Counted from the first letter of the stretch, positions 26,400-35,996 are shown. The stretch is DNA of 64,000 nt from G963665185 sp049723905 (GCF_049723905.1 NZ_JBJKFD010000001.1:248001-312000), one strand, 5' to 3'. The notes: generated by a model not told the origin, from the letters alone. Translations and numbers: made by a program.

Positions 26400-26428
26400 A
26401 GTATTGCGTAAAACTACGTGTCTAGCAA
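26400..26428 (-). promoter_or_regulatory. Possible sigma-70 promoter for the DAHPS-aroB unit
   Basis: On the minus strand TTGCTA (26428-26423), a 17-nt spacer and AATACT (26405-26400) lie about 95 bp before the start codon. Both boxes deviate from consensus. Confidence 0.35.
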
Positions 26429-26462
26429 CTGTTGGAATGGACTCTGGAATTCTGTCCCTGGG

Positions 26463-27215
26463 CTAAGGCATGGCAACCATGGCCAGCTCCATTTTTCCCC
26501 ATATGCCGACTTCTTTTCCGTACTGTACAAAGACGCCCTCCACGCCTTCGTCCTCCAGTGCCCTTGCTCCGGCAATGACCTTGTGGACGTCCTTGGGGCC
26601 GTGCAACAGGTTGGCAAGTCCCGTGGCTGCAGCGTCCGCCAGTGAGGCGTTGCTGGACCGGACCGTCACAAGGTCTCCGTTGCCGAAGCTCAGCGAATGG
26701 CCGATCGTTCCTGACGAAGAACAGAAGGAGACGGGAAAATCCTGAGGCGGTACTGTGATACCGACGATCATATCGTTGGTCGGATCGGGGAGAAGGCCCA
26801 CGGTGCGCTCCCTGGTCGAAAAGGCGTAAATATCACCGCCGTTTTCCACAAGAATATCGGGGCTGATGTAGTGCAGGCGTTCGGCCGTCATCTGCGCGAT
26901 GGTCCCCGCTACCGCTGCCATGGGGCCGACATTGGCAGCCTTGCCCGCAACGCACATGCGACGGACTATTTCCGATGCTTCGGGATGGCAATCTACGGGA
27001 ACGAGGCTCCGGGCGAATTCGGGGTGGAGCGTTATGTAGGTTTCCAGTTTGGCCCGCAGGAGTCGTACGGTTTCCGCTGCTTCCTTGCTCAGGTCGCAAC
27101 GGGCAATAATATGCAGGTCGGTTTCCTGAACCACAACCTGGAATCCGGTTTCGCCTGTATGGGCCGCTACCGTCTGACGGTAGGTCCTTTGGGAAGAAGT
27201 ATGTGTGAGTTTCAT
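26463..27215 (-). CDS. UPF0280 family protein (ApbE-like)
   Basis: A 250-residue protein of the UPF0280 family. Diagnostic segments are ANVGPMAAVAGTIAQM near residue 95, DILVENGGDIYAFS, the SSSGTIGHSLSFGNGD segment and SNASLADAAATGLANLL. The fold is related to the FMN transferase ApbE, but the activity of UPF0280 is not established. It lies alone between a terminator and the DAHPS-CM gene. Confidence 0.85.
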   Translation of the reverse strand: MKLTHTSSQRTYRQTVAAHTGETGFQVVVQETDLHIIARCDLSKEAAETVRLLRAKLETYITLHPEFARSLVPVDCHPEASEIVRRMCVAGKAANVGPMAAVAGTIAQMTAERLHYISPDILVENGGDIYAFSTRERTVGLLPDPTNDMIVGITVPPQDFPVSFCSSSGTIGHSLSFGNGDLVTVRSSNASLADAAATGLANLLHGPKDVHKVIAGARALEDEGVEGVFVQYGKEVGIWGKMELAMVAMP

Positions 27216-27218
27216 AAA

Positions 27219-27245
27219 TTAAAAAAGGGGCGATGAACGCCCCTT
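27219..27245 (-). terminator. Rho-independent terminator of the envelope operon
   Basis: Minus strand: AAGGGGCG-TTCAT-CGCCCCTT then TTTTAATT. It closes the five-gene operon that runs from 35723. Confidence 0.88.
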
Positions 27246-27270
27246 GTTGTTTTTATGGTTGAAGGACGCT

Positions 27271-28443
27271 TTAGAAAACGATGACCACGTTGCATTGGGC
27301 CAGGAAATTGTCCGGGGCCTCCAGCACACTTTGAAGTATCGCAGCGTCGTTGGGGCGCAACTTCAGGCTGCGGCGTTTTGAACCGGTGCCGAGAGCTTTG
27401 GCCGTGTAGGGAAGCTTGCCCGCTTTGCTGCTGCGTTGAGCCTGGGCAAGGTTCCTGTAGTAGCGGACAAAACCTCGCGAAGCCGCCACAGATACATCAA
27501 TGTAGGAACCGGGATACAGTGTCTTGGACCCGCTGTAAATATTGGGCCGCATGCAGGGGTGAAAACCTGTATCCGACGCGTCGATGACCAGCCCGGTGTA
27601 CGGTGTTTTTGAAGCTTGCGGTTTTTCTTGGGGAGCCGTTCCGCCAGCCCTTCCCAACGAGTTGAGCCGATCGGCCAGCTCTGTAAGTCTGGACTGCATG
27701 GTTTTCAGGGTGCGGCCCTGGCGTTCGAGTTCGAATTCCAGTTTGTTCAGCTTGATGGAATCGGAGGTATTGACCACAGGGTGAACATTCATTGTTTGTC
27801 CGGCGTATTCATGCCACGCCTCGACAAGCTGTATGAACATTTCAAGCATCTGCTCTTGTTCAAGAGAGACGTTTTGGGATGCGGAGAGTTGCTGTTCCAG
27901 CTCGTTCACCCGTTGTTCCAGGCGGTTCAGTCGCTCTTCCACGTCCGTACTGGAAACTGCAGGCAGGCCTTGTTGTATGGAGGCCCCCATGACCATGGGA
28001 ACCAGAACGTCCCCCAAATTGCCGGTAAGAGGAATACTTACGCTGGCTTCGAAGGAACCGTCCGGTTGTTGGACATAGCCGTCGATGGCAGAGCCTTGCA
28101 GGACACCTTCCACCTTGGTCCGGATGGTGTCGCTGGTTACCAGAAAGTTCTCGACGGTGGTGGAGGAATCAATATGCACTCCTTTGAGAACTTCCAGCAG
28201 ATTGCGCCGTGCATCCACTACGGCAGCGCGTCGGGCCAGGGCCCTGGCCTGGGCGGCATTGACCGCGCTAGGTGGAGCTATGCCGAATCCTTTGGCAGAG
28301 ATGACATTGGTGATCCAGTTGATCTGGCCCTTGCCTGCGATGGTTTCGACGCCGCTGTCCTGGGCAAAGGCCTCGGGTATTGCCAGCATCCCCACGAGAC
28401 AAATTACGACCAGACCTTGCAGGAGTATTTGTTTTTTTTCCAT
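27271..28443 (-). CDS. LPP20/FlgP-like exported envelope protein, paralogue of the one at 11.5 kb
   Basis: A 390-residue exported protein and last gene of a five-gene operon. The type I signal peptide ends near AFAQD (residue about 28). Residues about 55-155 repeat the LPP20/FlgP pattern seen in the paralogue: RRAAVVDARRNLLEVLKGV, TTVENFLVTSDTI and DGSFEASVSIPL. Unlike the paralogue it inserts two predicted coiled-coil helices (about 170-205 and 245-285) before the shared C-terminal domain (YTGLVIDASD). Such coiled coils would allow oligomer or ring assembly. It should lie in the periplasm or on the inner face of the outer membrane. Confidence 0.75.
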   Translation of the reverse strand: MEKKQILLQGLVVICLVGMLAIPEAFAQDSGVETIAGKGQINWITNVISAKGFGIAPPSAVNAAQARALARRAAVVDARRNLLEVLKGVHIDSSTTVENFLVTSDTIRTKVEGVLQGSAIDGYVQQPDGSFEASVSIPLTGNLGDVLVPMVMGASIQQGLPAVSSTDVEERLNRLEQRVNELEQQLSASQNVSLEQEQMLEMFIQLVEAWHEYAGQTMNVHPVVNTSDSIKLNKLEFELERQGRTLKTMQSRLTELADRLNSLGRAGGTAPQEKPQASKTPYTGLVIDASDTGFHPCMRPNIYSGSKTLYPGSYIDVSVAASRGFVRYYRNLAQAQRSSKAGKLPYTAKALGTGSKRRSLKLRPNDAAILQSVLEAPDNFLAQCNVVIVF

Positions 28444-28465
28444 GAGCCCCCTCCTTGCGCGGTTT

Positions 28466-30598
28466 TTATTGTTGGGCCCGCGTTGGGCAGGCTTCAGGTT
28501 CCTTTTGCAGTACGGGCGTAATGTTCACGTCGCCCAGGAAGACGTCTGCGGACGGTTTTGCCTTGCCCCAGAAGTTGCCGCCCAGCTCGATACGCAGGGG
28601 AGTGTAGCTCTGCACCTGGAAGGGCGAGTTGTTGGTAAACACGCAGTTGGTGAACTGCGGGCTTACGCCTTCGCCTTCAATGACCAGACCGCCTTGGCCT
28701 TCATTGTCGGCTATACGGGTGCAGGTGACGACAGGTTTGGCATTGTCGCCCAGCAGCATGGCGGCCTGGGAGGATTTGTTGATATCCCCGCCTGTCATCG
28801 TCAGCCCACTTTGGACGACGCTGACACCCGTTGCCGCTTTTGTAATGACGACGTTTTTCAGGATGGCACGCTTGCTGGACTGCAGGGCAATGCCCGACCA
28901 TGCGCCGGGCTCCGCAGCCTTATCCACCGGTCCGAAACGCACTGGATGGGCGGCCTGCCCGTAGACCATCAGGGAACCACCATCCACGGTAATGCCTGCT
29001 CCGGGAGCAAACTTGAGTTCCACGCCAGGGGCTACATAGAGGACCGAGCCTTTGCCTATGCTCAGTCCAGCCTGAATCGTGTAGGGGCTCTTGTCCGGAG
29101 TCAGCAGAGCCTTACCCACGATAATCCCGGAAAGGGCGGGGCCGGGCTGCCGCAGTTTGTAAAGGTCTGGTTCGGGGAGGGCGACTGCTTCGATGGACGG
29201 TGATGCCGGACTGACGTTTCCGGCTTTGTCCACAGCTCGTACCTGAAAGTATGTCTTTTGGAAGTTTTCCTGGTCCGGGATGATAATGGTATCGGCTTCG
29301 GTCGTCAGGGCCGGAACATAGCCGGAAAGGGCCGAGGCGCTTTGCAGCACTTCGTAATGGGCCATGTCTGCCTTGGAATTCTTTGTCCAGACAAGGCTGA
29401 TTTTTCCGTCCAGCGGGAAGGCCTTGAGGTCGAGAGGTGCCTTGGGGGGCAGGGCGTCTATATCCACAGTATGCACGGCGTCGAGGGAAATGGCCTGTCC
29501 TCCGGCTTCGTTGATAAGATAGCCCTTGGCCAACAGTCCGTAGGCTTCTTCACCGGGTTCGACGGCGTAGGTGCCTTCATAGATTTCACGCATGCCGAGT
29601 TCCTTTCGGACGGCAGCGATAAGTTCCGGTGTCAGCTTATGTCCCGTTTCCTCGTAATTGGCCTTGATTTCCTTGAGCACTTCTTCTTGCAATGCATCCT
29701 TGATGCTTGTGGAAACAGGTTTCAGCTCAATACCGCGTTTAAAGTCGCCAAGGTCCACATAGGCGCGGCCGGAAGGATCGCCCACCATGCGGAAGGAAAT
29801 CTTTTTGCCTGCCGTAAAAGGAGCATCGGCGTTCATAACGGCAAAGAGATCGATGGTCGGTTTGGCAATCTGCTCCTTGCGAATGGCTTCCGGAACGTAC
29901 ACGGTGGATACGATTTCCCGGAACAGGTCGTCAGTCTGGGAGAACATTTCGGATTCCCGCAGGTTCCAGACAGCAGCCACGGTTGCCATGGCAAGACCGA
30001 TCGGGGAGAGCGAGAAGCCGCCAGCGTGGGACCGCTGTACGTGTTTGGCTCGCCAGAGAAGCTCACCACTTTTCAGATCCCACATTTTGACTTCACAGCC
30101 TATGGCAATCTGGGAGTAAATGGCTGCGAAGATGCGGTCGAAGTGGGTGACTTCCCCAGTAACCAGGGCATCGACTCCGAGGATGCTGCGGAGCTTTTTC
30201 GGGTTGGTGGCCAGCATTTCCTGCAGCTGTTTCACATCTTTTATGCCTGCGTTTTTCAGGCGCATGTCCGTATCCTGCAGCTCCAAATCCTGGAAGGGCA
30301 GGGAGGATATATGGTTGTACATGCCCCGGCGGATGATAACAGCGGGGTTTTCGTCGTCGAAGTCTATGGAATAGGACTTGCGTTCAAGGTCGGCAAAGGG
30401 CGCGACGGCGACGCTGCGTGGTACATGTTTCTGGAAGTAGGGCGTGTTCTCGTATTCGCCCTGGAAGAGGTTGAATGCTTCGGAGGTTGCCAGCAGGGTA
30501 CCCTGGCCTTTCTTGGTGGAGGCGATGGCGCATCCCATGGTCAGCATCAGTCCTGCCAGTGCCAGAAGACCGAACAGGCGGAATAAGTATGATTTCAT
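28466..30598 (-). CDS. GNA1162-like lipoprotein fused to FN3 and a right-handed beta-helix
   Basis: A 710-residue lipoprotein: LTMGC is the lipobox with the cysteine at residue 23. Residues about 40-230 match the GNA1162/DUF799 fold, a CsgG/TolB-N relative (PRSVAVAPFADLERKS, then LGVDALVTGEVTHFD and VKMWDLKSGELLWRA). An FN3-like domain follows at about 385-470 (PLDLKAFPLDGKISLVWT). The C-terminal third is a parallel beta-helix of the right-handed-repeat type (GSLMVYGQAAHPVRFGPV, AILKNVVITKAATGVSVV, PQFTNCVFTNNSPF). The combination of an outer-membrane-type anchor domain with a beta-helix stalk is unusual. Confidence 0.72.
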   Translation of the reverse strand: MKSYLFRLFGLLALAGLMLTMGCAIASTKKGQGTLLATSEAFNLFQGEYENTPYFQKHVPRSVAVAPFADLERKSYSIDFDDENPAVIIRRGMYNHISSLPFQDLELQDTDMRLKNAGIKDVKQLQEMLATNPKKLRSILGVDALVTGEVTHFDRIFAAIYSQIAIGCEVKMWDLKSGELLWRAKHVQRSHAGGFSLSPIGLAMATVAAVWNLRESEMFSQTDDLFREIVSTVYVPEAIRKEQIAKPTIDLFAVMNADAPFTAGKKISFRMVGDPSGRAYVDLGDFKRGIELKPVSTSIKDALQEEVLKEIKANYEETGHKLTPELIAAVRKELGMREIYEGTYAVEPGEEAYGLLAKGYLINEAGGQAISLDAVHTVDIDALPPKAPLDLKAFPLDGKISLVWTKNSKADMAHYEVLQSASALSGYVPALTTEADTIIIPDQENFQKTYFQVRAVDKAGNVSPASPSIEAVALPEPDLYKLRQPGPALSGIIVGKALLTPDKSPYTIQAGLSIGKGSVLYVAPGVELKFAPGAGITVDGGSLMVYGQAAHPVRFGPVDKAAEPGAWSGIALQSSKRAILKNVVITKAATGVSVVQSGLTMTGGDINKSSQAAMLLGDNAKPVVTCTRIADNEGQGGLVIEGEGVSPQFTNCVFTNNSPFQVQSYTPLRIELGGNFWGKAKPSADVFLGDVNITPVLQKEPEACPTRAQQ

Positions 30599-30622
30599 TG
30601 TATTGTCTCCAGAAAGTTACGC

Positions 30623-32608
30623 CTATTTGGGAATGGTTACGGAGTTGCTGTCCACTTTGTCACTTTCCAGGCCGTCCTTGTCCACCGCGACAATCCGGTA
30701 AGCGTAGGAGGATCCCGGTGACACATCGCTGTCCACGAAGGCTGTCTGGGCTGGTTGCATTGCAGCCAGCTTGTTGACGAATCCGCCAAATCCCTCGCGG
30801 TATATTTCATAGGAAGCAATGTCCTTTTCCGGGCTTTGCTTCCAGGTGAGGCGGATGCCTCCGGAGGTGAGAGCGGCTTTGAAGGCTTGCACAGCTTTGG
30901 GACGTGGTTTGGTGGTTGCCACGGCAAAGGTGGATGGTTTGCCCTCGGCCTTGAACAAGTTGTAGCCGACAACAGTGTAGTAGTATGTTGTTCCGTCTTT
31001 GAGCGGTTCGAACAGAGTGCCCTTGTCCGTGTAGGCTACATTGTCCCGTCCTTTGACTCGTCCGATGTCTTCCATCTTCTTGTTATCGAGCCCTCGATAG
31101 ACGACATATCCGCCCACATCTGCATCGGTCAGCGGTTCCCAGTGAAGTGTCACAGCCTTGACCTGTCCGCCCTTTGCGAGAAGCCCTGCGGGGGCGGCAG
31201 GAACCGGTTTTGTTTTGGCCGCAACTTCTGCTGAAGGGGAGGTCTCCCCTTCTTTGTCATAGGCCGAAAGTCTGTATATGTAGGTCTGGCCGTCTGCCAG
31301 GTCTGTAGCATCGGTATAGGTGGATTCGTCAGGACGGATTTTAGCGATACGTTCCCATTTGGTGCCCGCTGAATGTCTTCTGTACAGATAGTAGCCATCG
31401 ATTTCAGGTATCCCGACCCACTGCAAATCCACACGCCGTAGCATGTTATCCTTGCCCAAAGTCAGTTTGGGAGTCACCGTGACGGTAACCTGTACGGGAT
31501 CGGACAAGGCACTTTCCTTGCCCTTTTTATCCAGGCTGGATACGGCATATTCGAACTGTGCTCCGTCAGGCAGCGGGGCAGAAGCATCCGTCAATTCAAA
31601 GGACAGGGAGCTGGATTTTTTCTGGTCCGCCGGGATACGGGCTATCTCTTGCCATTGGGGCTGGTCCGAGTTGCGACGGTACAGAATATAGGACTTGATC
31701 GTGAATTTATCCTTCACGTTCTGCAGCGAAGGCACGCAGGAGAGCTTTGCCCGCTGCACCTGTCCTTTTGCTTCGAGAATGAGCGGAGGGTGGGGCACTT
31801 TTTCCCCGGCGCTTTTTATCTGGGCCAGCTCCTTGGGGCGGACTTCATTGCCGTCCTTGAGGACTATGCCTATCTGATAATAATACGACGCACCGCGCTG
31901 TGCCTTGGTGTCGGTAAAGCTGTTGGAGCTGGTCTGGCCGAGGTAACGGAAGGGGCCCTTGGTTGAACCGGCCCTGTAAATGGAGAAGGATTTGATGGGA
32001 TCACGGGAGTTGAAGGTCCAGCTCAGCAAGACCGCACTACCCTGGTTCTTTGCCTTGAAATCTTTGACTCCAACTTTTTGTGGAAGGGGAGCGCTTGACT
32101 CTACAAGTGCGGAGGCCGCACCGACGCCCATGGTGAGGATTTCTATCTGATCGGCGAGCTGCTTGGTGGCTTTGGCGATTTCCTTGTTGCTCGAAAACGT
32201 GGGGCTCCACGTTCCCAGAACCTGCCGTTGCCGTACGCCAAGCAGGCTGATCTTGGCTTTAACCTGCCCGCCCGTCTTGGAAACATTGCCAAACACTACA
32301 TAATCCAGACCGAGTTTTTGTCCGGCAGCCAATACCCGGCTGGAAGTGTCACTTTGGGAAAGTCCTTCCTCGTAAAGGCGTTCTTCCATTTCCCGGCGCG
32401 GCATGGTGCGCAACGAGTGTTTGCCTTCAAGGTCTGTGATGAGGGAATAGAGGATTTCTCCATCGTATCCGATGGCCTCAATGTTGAGCGGACGTAGATT
32501 GAATATGGCCAGAAGAGGTGTACTTGCCGCTTCAACAGGCCTGGCTGGCGGGCCCAAAAGGAGGACCGCCAGTGCCAGCACCGTGCTGAGTACATGGATG
32601 GGTTTCAT
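30623..32608 (-). CDS. Exported protein with TolB/CsgG-like domain and five FN3 domains
   Basis: A 661-residue protein with a signal peptide (cleavage near residue 28, VEAAS). Residues about 30-165 form a CsgG/TolB-N-like domain (LDYVVFGNVSKTGGQVKAKI is the typical second half, preceded by the MPRREMEERLYEEGLSQ helix). Five fibronectin type III repeats then occupy about 185-275, 280-375, 380-470, 472-570 and 572-661, each with a conserved Trp/Tyr core (LSWTF, IDGYYLYRR, TLHWEPL, RLTWKQS). FN3 strings serve as spacers or ligand arms. It lies 9 bp behind the CsgG-like gene. Confidence 0.78.
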   Translation of the reverse strand: MKPIHVLSTVLALAVLLLGPPARPVEAASTPLLAIFNLRPLNIEAIGYDGEILYSLITDLEGKHSLRTMPRREMEERLYEEGLSQSDTSSRVLAAGQKLGLDYVVFGNVSKTGGQVKAKISLLGVRQRQVLGTWSPTFSSNKEIAKATKQLADQIEILTMGVGAASALVESSAPLPQKVGVKDFKAKNQGSAVLLSWTFNSRDPIKSFSIYRAGSTKGPFRYLGQTSSNSFTDTKAQRGASYYYQIGIVLKDGNEVRPKELAQIKSAGEKVPHPPLILEAKGQVQRAKLSCVPSLQNVKDKFTIKSYILYRRNSDQPQWQEIARIPADQKKSSSLSFELTDASAPLPDGAQFEYAVSSLDKKGKESALSDPVQVTVTVTPKLTLGKDNMLRRVDLQWVGIPEIDGYYLYRRHSAGTKWERIAKIRPDESTYTDATDLADGQTYIYRLSAYDKEGETSPSAEVAAKTKPVPAAPAGLLAKGGQVKAVTLHWEPLTDADVGGYVVYRGLDNKKMEDIGRVKGRDNVAYTDKGTLFEPLKDGTTYYYTVVGYNLFKAEGKPSTFAVATTKPRPKAVQAFKAALTSGGIRLTWKQSPEKDIASYEIYREGFGGFVNKLAAMQPAQTAFVDSDVSPGSSYAYRIVAVDKDGLESDKVDSNSVTIPK

Positions 32609-32617
32609 TGCTCTTGC

Positions 32618-34609
32618 CTACAAAGCTACCCGATACTTCAGGAATATCTGCTCCAGGTTCGACTTGGAAAGGGAAGATACCGGAGTATTCACGCCCTTCA
32701 TCTTTTCGTCGAACACGGCATCCACGAACTTTTCCGCAGCTACGATGTTTTCGCGACGGCGGATGTAGTTCTCACCTTGTTTGAAGTAAACCTGTTCCAG
32801 GTTGCGCAGTGGTTTGAGTGCTTCCTGGCCCATTTCGGCAACCACTTCTTCGGTCAGTCCCTGGAGCAGTTCGGTGTCCGTGGGCATGACCAGCGGATCG
32901 TACTCAATGTTGGCTTCGCGTACGCCAGCGCTGACTTCATCCTGCACAACACGGCGGCGTTCAATGGTCTTGACCTGAACGTTCTCGCCTGTGGCTACGT
33001 CCACAATGCGGAAGGACAGCTGGGCAAAAGCAACTTTTTTGTGCTCAGCCACGGCATAGTCTTTTTCCGCATATTCCGGGGAAACGATTTTGGCCTGGGG
33101 AGCTGCAGCCAACTGTTCCTTGTTGGGATTGGGATGCTTTGCCTTCCAGTTGAGGAACTCGATATTGTCGGTAATCTTATCGCCGACCTTGTAGCGGACC
33201 GTCTTGACGCCCTGCGAAACGGACGAATCGACCCTGTACAGCAGCACGCTGCCCATGATGGCAACGTCGATGCCATATACCCGGCCCATTTCCTTGGCCG
33301 TGCTTTCGGTGACAACGCCGATTTGGCCGAGTTTCATCTCTTCGAGGATGGACTTGAGGTTTTCGCGTTCCAGAATCTTGATGTCGCCCGAGGCGTTTTT
33401 GAACAGGTAGGTGATGAGGTTGTTGGCGACGATGACACCGGCATCCTTATGGTCGCTGGGGCTGCCGAAGTCGAAAACCGCGATGGATTTCTGGACCCTC
33501 TGACGGATGCGGTCCTGCATTTCCTGCACCAGAAAGAAGATGTTGGGATAAGCAGGATCGATAATCCGGACCTGTTCGTACCAGTACCAGGCCGAGCCGT
33601 ATTTGCCGTCCATTTTGAAGCCTTCAGCCAGGAGCACGGAGCGCTTCACCAGATCGGTTTTCAGAGAATTCAGCATGAAGTCGGAACCGCTGCTCATATA
33701 TTTCGCAGCCAGATTATAGGTCTGGATGGCCTTGAGCAGCCAGCCGTCGTTCATCTTGCCCCGGGCATCCTGTACGTAGAATTCTCCGGCCTTGAGTTTG
33801 ACGTGTTTGATCAGGCTTTCGAGTTTTGCATCCGGCCCAAAGGAAAGGGCACGTTCGTACATCTGCACGGCACGGTCCCACTTTTGCGCCACGCGGGCGT
33901 CGTTTCCTTCCTGAATGAAGTAGCCCTTGCTGTTGTTATTTTGAGCCAGTGCCAGCATTTCACGAGCCTGGGCAGAACCGGAGTCCAGGGCTAGGGCATT
34001 GCGCAGCAGGGGGATGGCTTCATCGAATTTTTCAGCCTTGAACAGCTCGTGGGCTTTTTCATAGTAGAATTTGCCGCCGTCCCTCTGGGTTTGGGCCAGC
34101 AGCTGGGCTGTTTTTTCATAGTTGGGGAATGTGGATTGTATTTGTTGCAGATCGAAATAGGCCTTGGTCCATTCGTTTGCGAACATGGCGTTCTGCGCAT
34201 CGGCATAGAGCTGCTTGACCCTGGTAAGCAGGCCTGTTTCCTTGTCGGCTATGGACTGGGCCAGATGTTGTACGTCCGGAGCCCCGGAATCTATTTGCTT
34301 GGCCTTGCCCAGGGCGTTCTTTGCCTGGTCCACGGCCTCTATGGTCAGCGGGTCGATGGCAAGTGCGGATTGCCCGTCACTGACGTACTGTCCTACAAGC
34401 TCTCCTTTCAGGCGCACAAGTTCCTGCTTGTATTCCTTGTTTTTGGGTTCCTTGGTTATGGCTTGTTCGAGGTAGGCAATGGCGTCGACATATTTGCCGC
34501 TTTGGGCGAGTTGCATGCCTGTTTCATAGTCTTGTTTACCCGCTTTGCAGGCTACAAGAGCCAAAAGCATGAAGCAAAGAATGGCGGCCTTGAAAAAATG
34601 TCTCATCAC
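32618..34609 (-). CDS. CsgG-family lipoprotein with TPR repeats
   Basis: A 663-residue lipoprotein (lipobox LVAC, cysteine at residue 21). Residues about 25-350 carry TPR-like helical pairs (YETGMQLAQSGKYVDAIAYL; YYEKAHELFKAEKFDEAIPL; NDARVAQKWDRAVQMYERAL). Residues about 375-560 form a CsgG domain: QKSIAVFDFGSPSDHKDAGV, ILERENLKSILEEMKLGQ, and MGRVYGIDVAIMGSVLLYR. CsgG is the curli secretion channel of the outer membrane; here the domain may build a ring rather than a curli pore because no curlin genes are near. Confidence 0.82.
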   Translation of the reverse strand: MMRHFFKAAILCFMLLALVACKAGKQDYETGMQLAQSGKYVDAIAYLEQAITKEPKNKEYKQELVRLKGELVGQYVSDGQSALAIDPLTIEAVDQAKNALGKAKQIDSGAPDVQHLAQSIADKETGLLTRVKQLYADAQNAMFANEWTKAYFDLQQIQSTFPNYEKTAQLLAQTQRDGGKFYYEKAHELFKAEKFDEAIPLLRNALALDSGSAQAREMLALAQNNNSKGYFIQEGNDARVAQKWDRAVQMYERALSFGPDAKLESLIKHVKLKAGEFYVQDARGKMNDGWLLKAIQTYNLAAKYMSSGSDFMLNSLKTDLVKRSVLLAEGFKMDGKYGSAWYWYEQVRIIDPAYPNIFFLVQEMQDRIRQRVQKSIAVFDFGSPSDHKDAGVIVANNLITYLFKNASGDIKILERENLKSILEEMKLGQIGVVTESTAKEMGRVYGIDVAIMGSVLLYRVDSSVSQGVKTVRYKVGDKITDNIEFLNWKAKHPNPNKEQLAAAPQAKIVSPEYAEKDYAVAEHKKVAFAQLSFRIVDVATGENVQVKTIERRRVVQDEVSAGVREANIEYDPLVMPTDTELLQGLTEEVVAEMGQEALKPLRNLEQVYFKQGENYIRRRENIVAAEKFVDAVFDEKMKGVNTPVSSLSKSNLEQIFLKYRVAL

Positions 34610-34646
34610 TTCCCCCCTGGACGGCAGGCCGGTTTTCCCAGCCGCT

Positions 34647-35723
34647 CTATTTAAGGTACTTAAGGTTTATCGTATCACCTGACGTCTTGGTCACTTTGCA
34701 GCGGAAATACTTATCCTGAAAATAAGACATGGTTATTTCGTTGATAAAAAAATCGGGCCATCCTTTGTAGGATACCGAATAGGTGCCTTTGCCTTTATTA
34801 TATTTAATGAGGCTGGCAGCAGCCACTCCCGGTACATCGGCTTTGAGAATTTCCGCAACTTTTTTGGCCGAGGCATGGTCGGGCAGGCTGGCGATGCGCA
34901 GGGTAATTCCCCTTTGTCCGAAAATTTCATTTTCCCATGCCTGGGTCAGCTTGGCAGAGAGATCGCGCCAGACTGCATCCACACACTTTACTGATCCTTT
35001 GTCCAGAGCCATGAGGCGGTTGTCGCCAGGAACAGTCTGCACGTTGGCTGCTGTAGCCAGAACTTTACCGTCGTCCGGACGGTGAATGGAGGTGGTCAGG
35101 CTGACTTCATTGACTGAGAGAGTGATGTCTTGAAACGTGGAAGATGAGGACTGCGCTTCAATTCCCACATCCAGAAGCAGGGAGGGCGTGCCTTCGCTTT
35201 CAGCAACCTTGATGACGGTGAAGCCGCTGTTTTGAAGCTTTGCGGTAATGCGTCCGGCTGCCTTTTCCGCGGCAATGCGGTCGTTGGGCTTTACATTTGG
35301 GGAGATTCGTACGGCGACTTTGGGGTTACGCTGCATGGAGACAAGCCTTGTAAGCTTTTTGGAATCGTCCAAGAGCTTGGGTATCTCCACGCCAGCCTCA
35401 ATGGTTATTTCAATGGCGCCGTAATCGTTTTTTTCTTCTTTGAGGATCTTTACGTTTTTGAGATAGCCGGATGATCGGCTCATGATCTGGTCGCGCACGG
35501 TCATAAAGTCGCGCACTTCCGTGGAAGAAGTTATCTGCGTACCTATGGCTTTTTCCAGAAGAGCACGTTTTGCTTCGAACAACGCTTTTTCTCTGGCGAC
35601 GACCTCTCGTCCCGGTTCAAAAAAGCTCATGCCCGTTGCAGTATAGCGTTCGTCGGCAGCATGCAGGGCAGTAAGCAGGAACAAAAAACAGACGAGCGTC
35701 AAAAGGGTACGCATGCAGTTCAT
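34647..35723 (-). CDS. FlgT-N-like exported protein, first gene of the envelope operon
   Basis: A 358-residue exported protein. The long frame reaches 35927 but its first 68 codons are AT-rich and hydrophobic; the ATG at 35723 gives a clean signal peptide (MNCMRTLLTLVCFLFLL, cleavage after ALHA). Residues about 25-110 resemble the FlgT N-terminal domain (AREKALFEAKRALLEKAIGT, SSTEVRDFM, IMSRSSGYLKNVKIL, then YGAIEITIEAGV). Residues 120-260 show another alpha/beta domain of TolB-N type. FlgT forms the H-ring of the Vibrio flagellar motor; together with the LPP20/FlgP-like protein in this operon this suggests a related outer-membrane ring. Start choice is moderately sure. Confidence 0.68.
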   Translation of the reverse strand: MNCMRTLLTLVCFLFLLTALHAADERYTATGMSFFEPGREVVAREKALFEAKRALLEKAIGTQITSSTEVRDFMTVRDQIMSRSSGYLKNVKILKEEKNDYGAIEITIEAGVEIPKLLDDSKKLTRLVSMQRNPKVAVRISPNVKPNDRIAAEKAAGRITAKLQNSGFTVIKVAESEGTPSLLLDVGIEAQSSSSTFQDITLSVNEVSLTTSIHRPDDGKVLATAANVQTVPGDNRLMALDKGSVKCVDAVWRDLSAKLTQAWENEIFGQRGITLRIASLPDHASAKKVAEILKADVPGVAAASLIKYNKGKGTYSVSYKGWPDFFINEITMSYFQDKYFRCKVTKTSGDTINLKYLK

Positions 35724-35996
35724 AGGGGAATGTTTCCCGTACATACAACAAAGTTTTAGGGAAAGACCAAACCGTACAATTACATCATAATATTGCCACA
35801 AGGCAGGTTTGATGACAACCCGGATGGGGAAAAAGTAGAAGAAGGCTAATTTCTTGAAACCACTTGGGATTATAAGAAAAAAATTTTTCCAGAAAAAAGC
35901 ATGAGAAAATATAATGCCTCTCGGCATGGAGAAGGTGCGCCGGTTTGTGCGAAAATTATACCGGCAACATGGTGGTGTTTACTTTTGGAAGGTGGA

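Noticed and set aside
35724..35927. The 68-codon N-terminal extension of the FlgT-like gene
   Set aside because: AT-rich and hydrophobic, and it would place the signal peptide internally; the shorter start gives a clean signal peptide.
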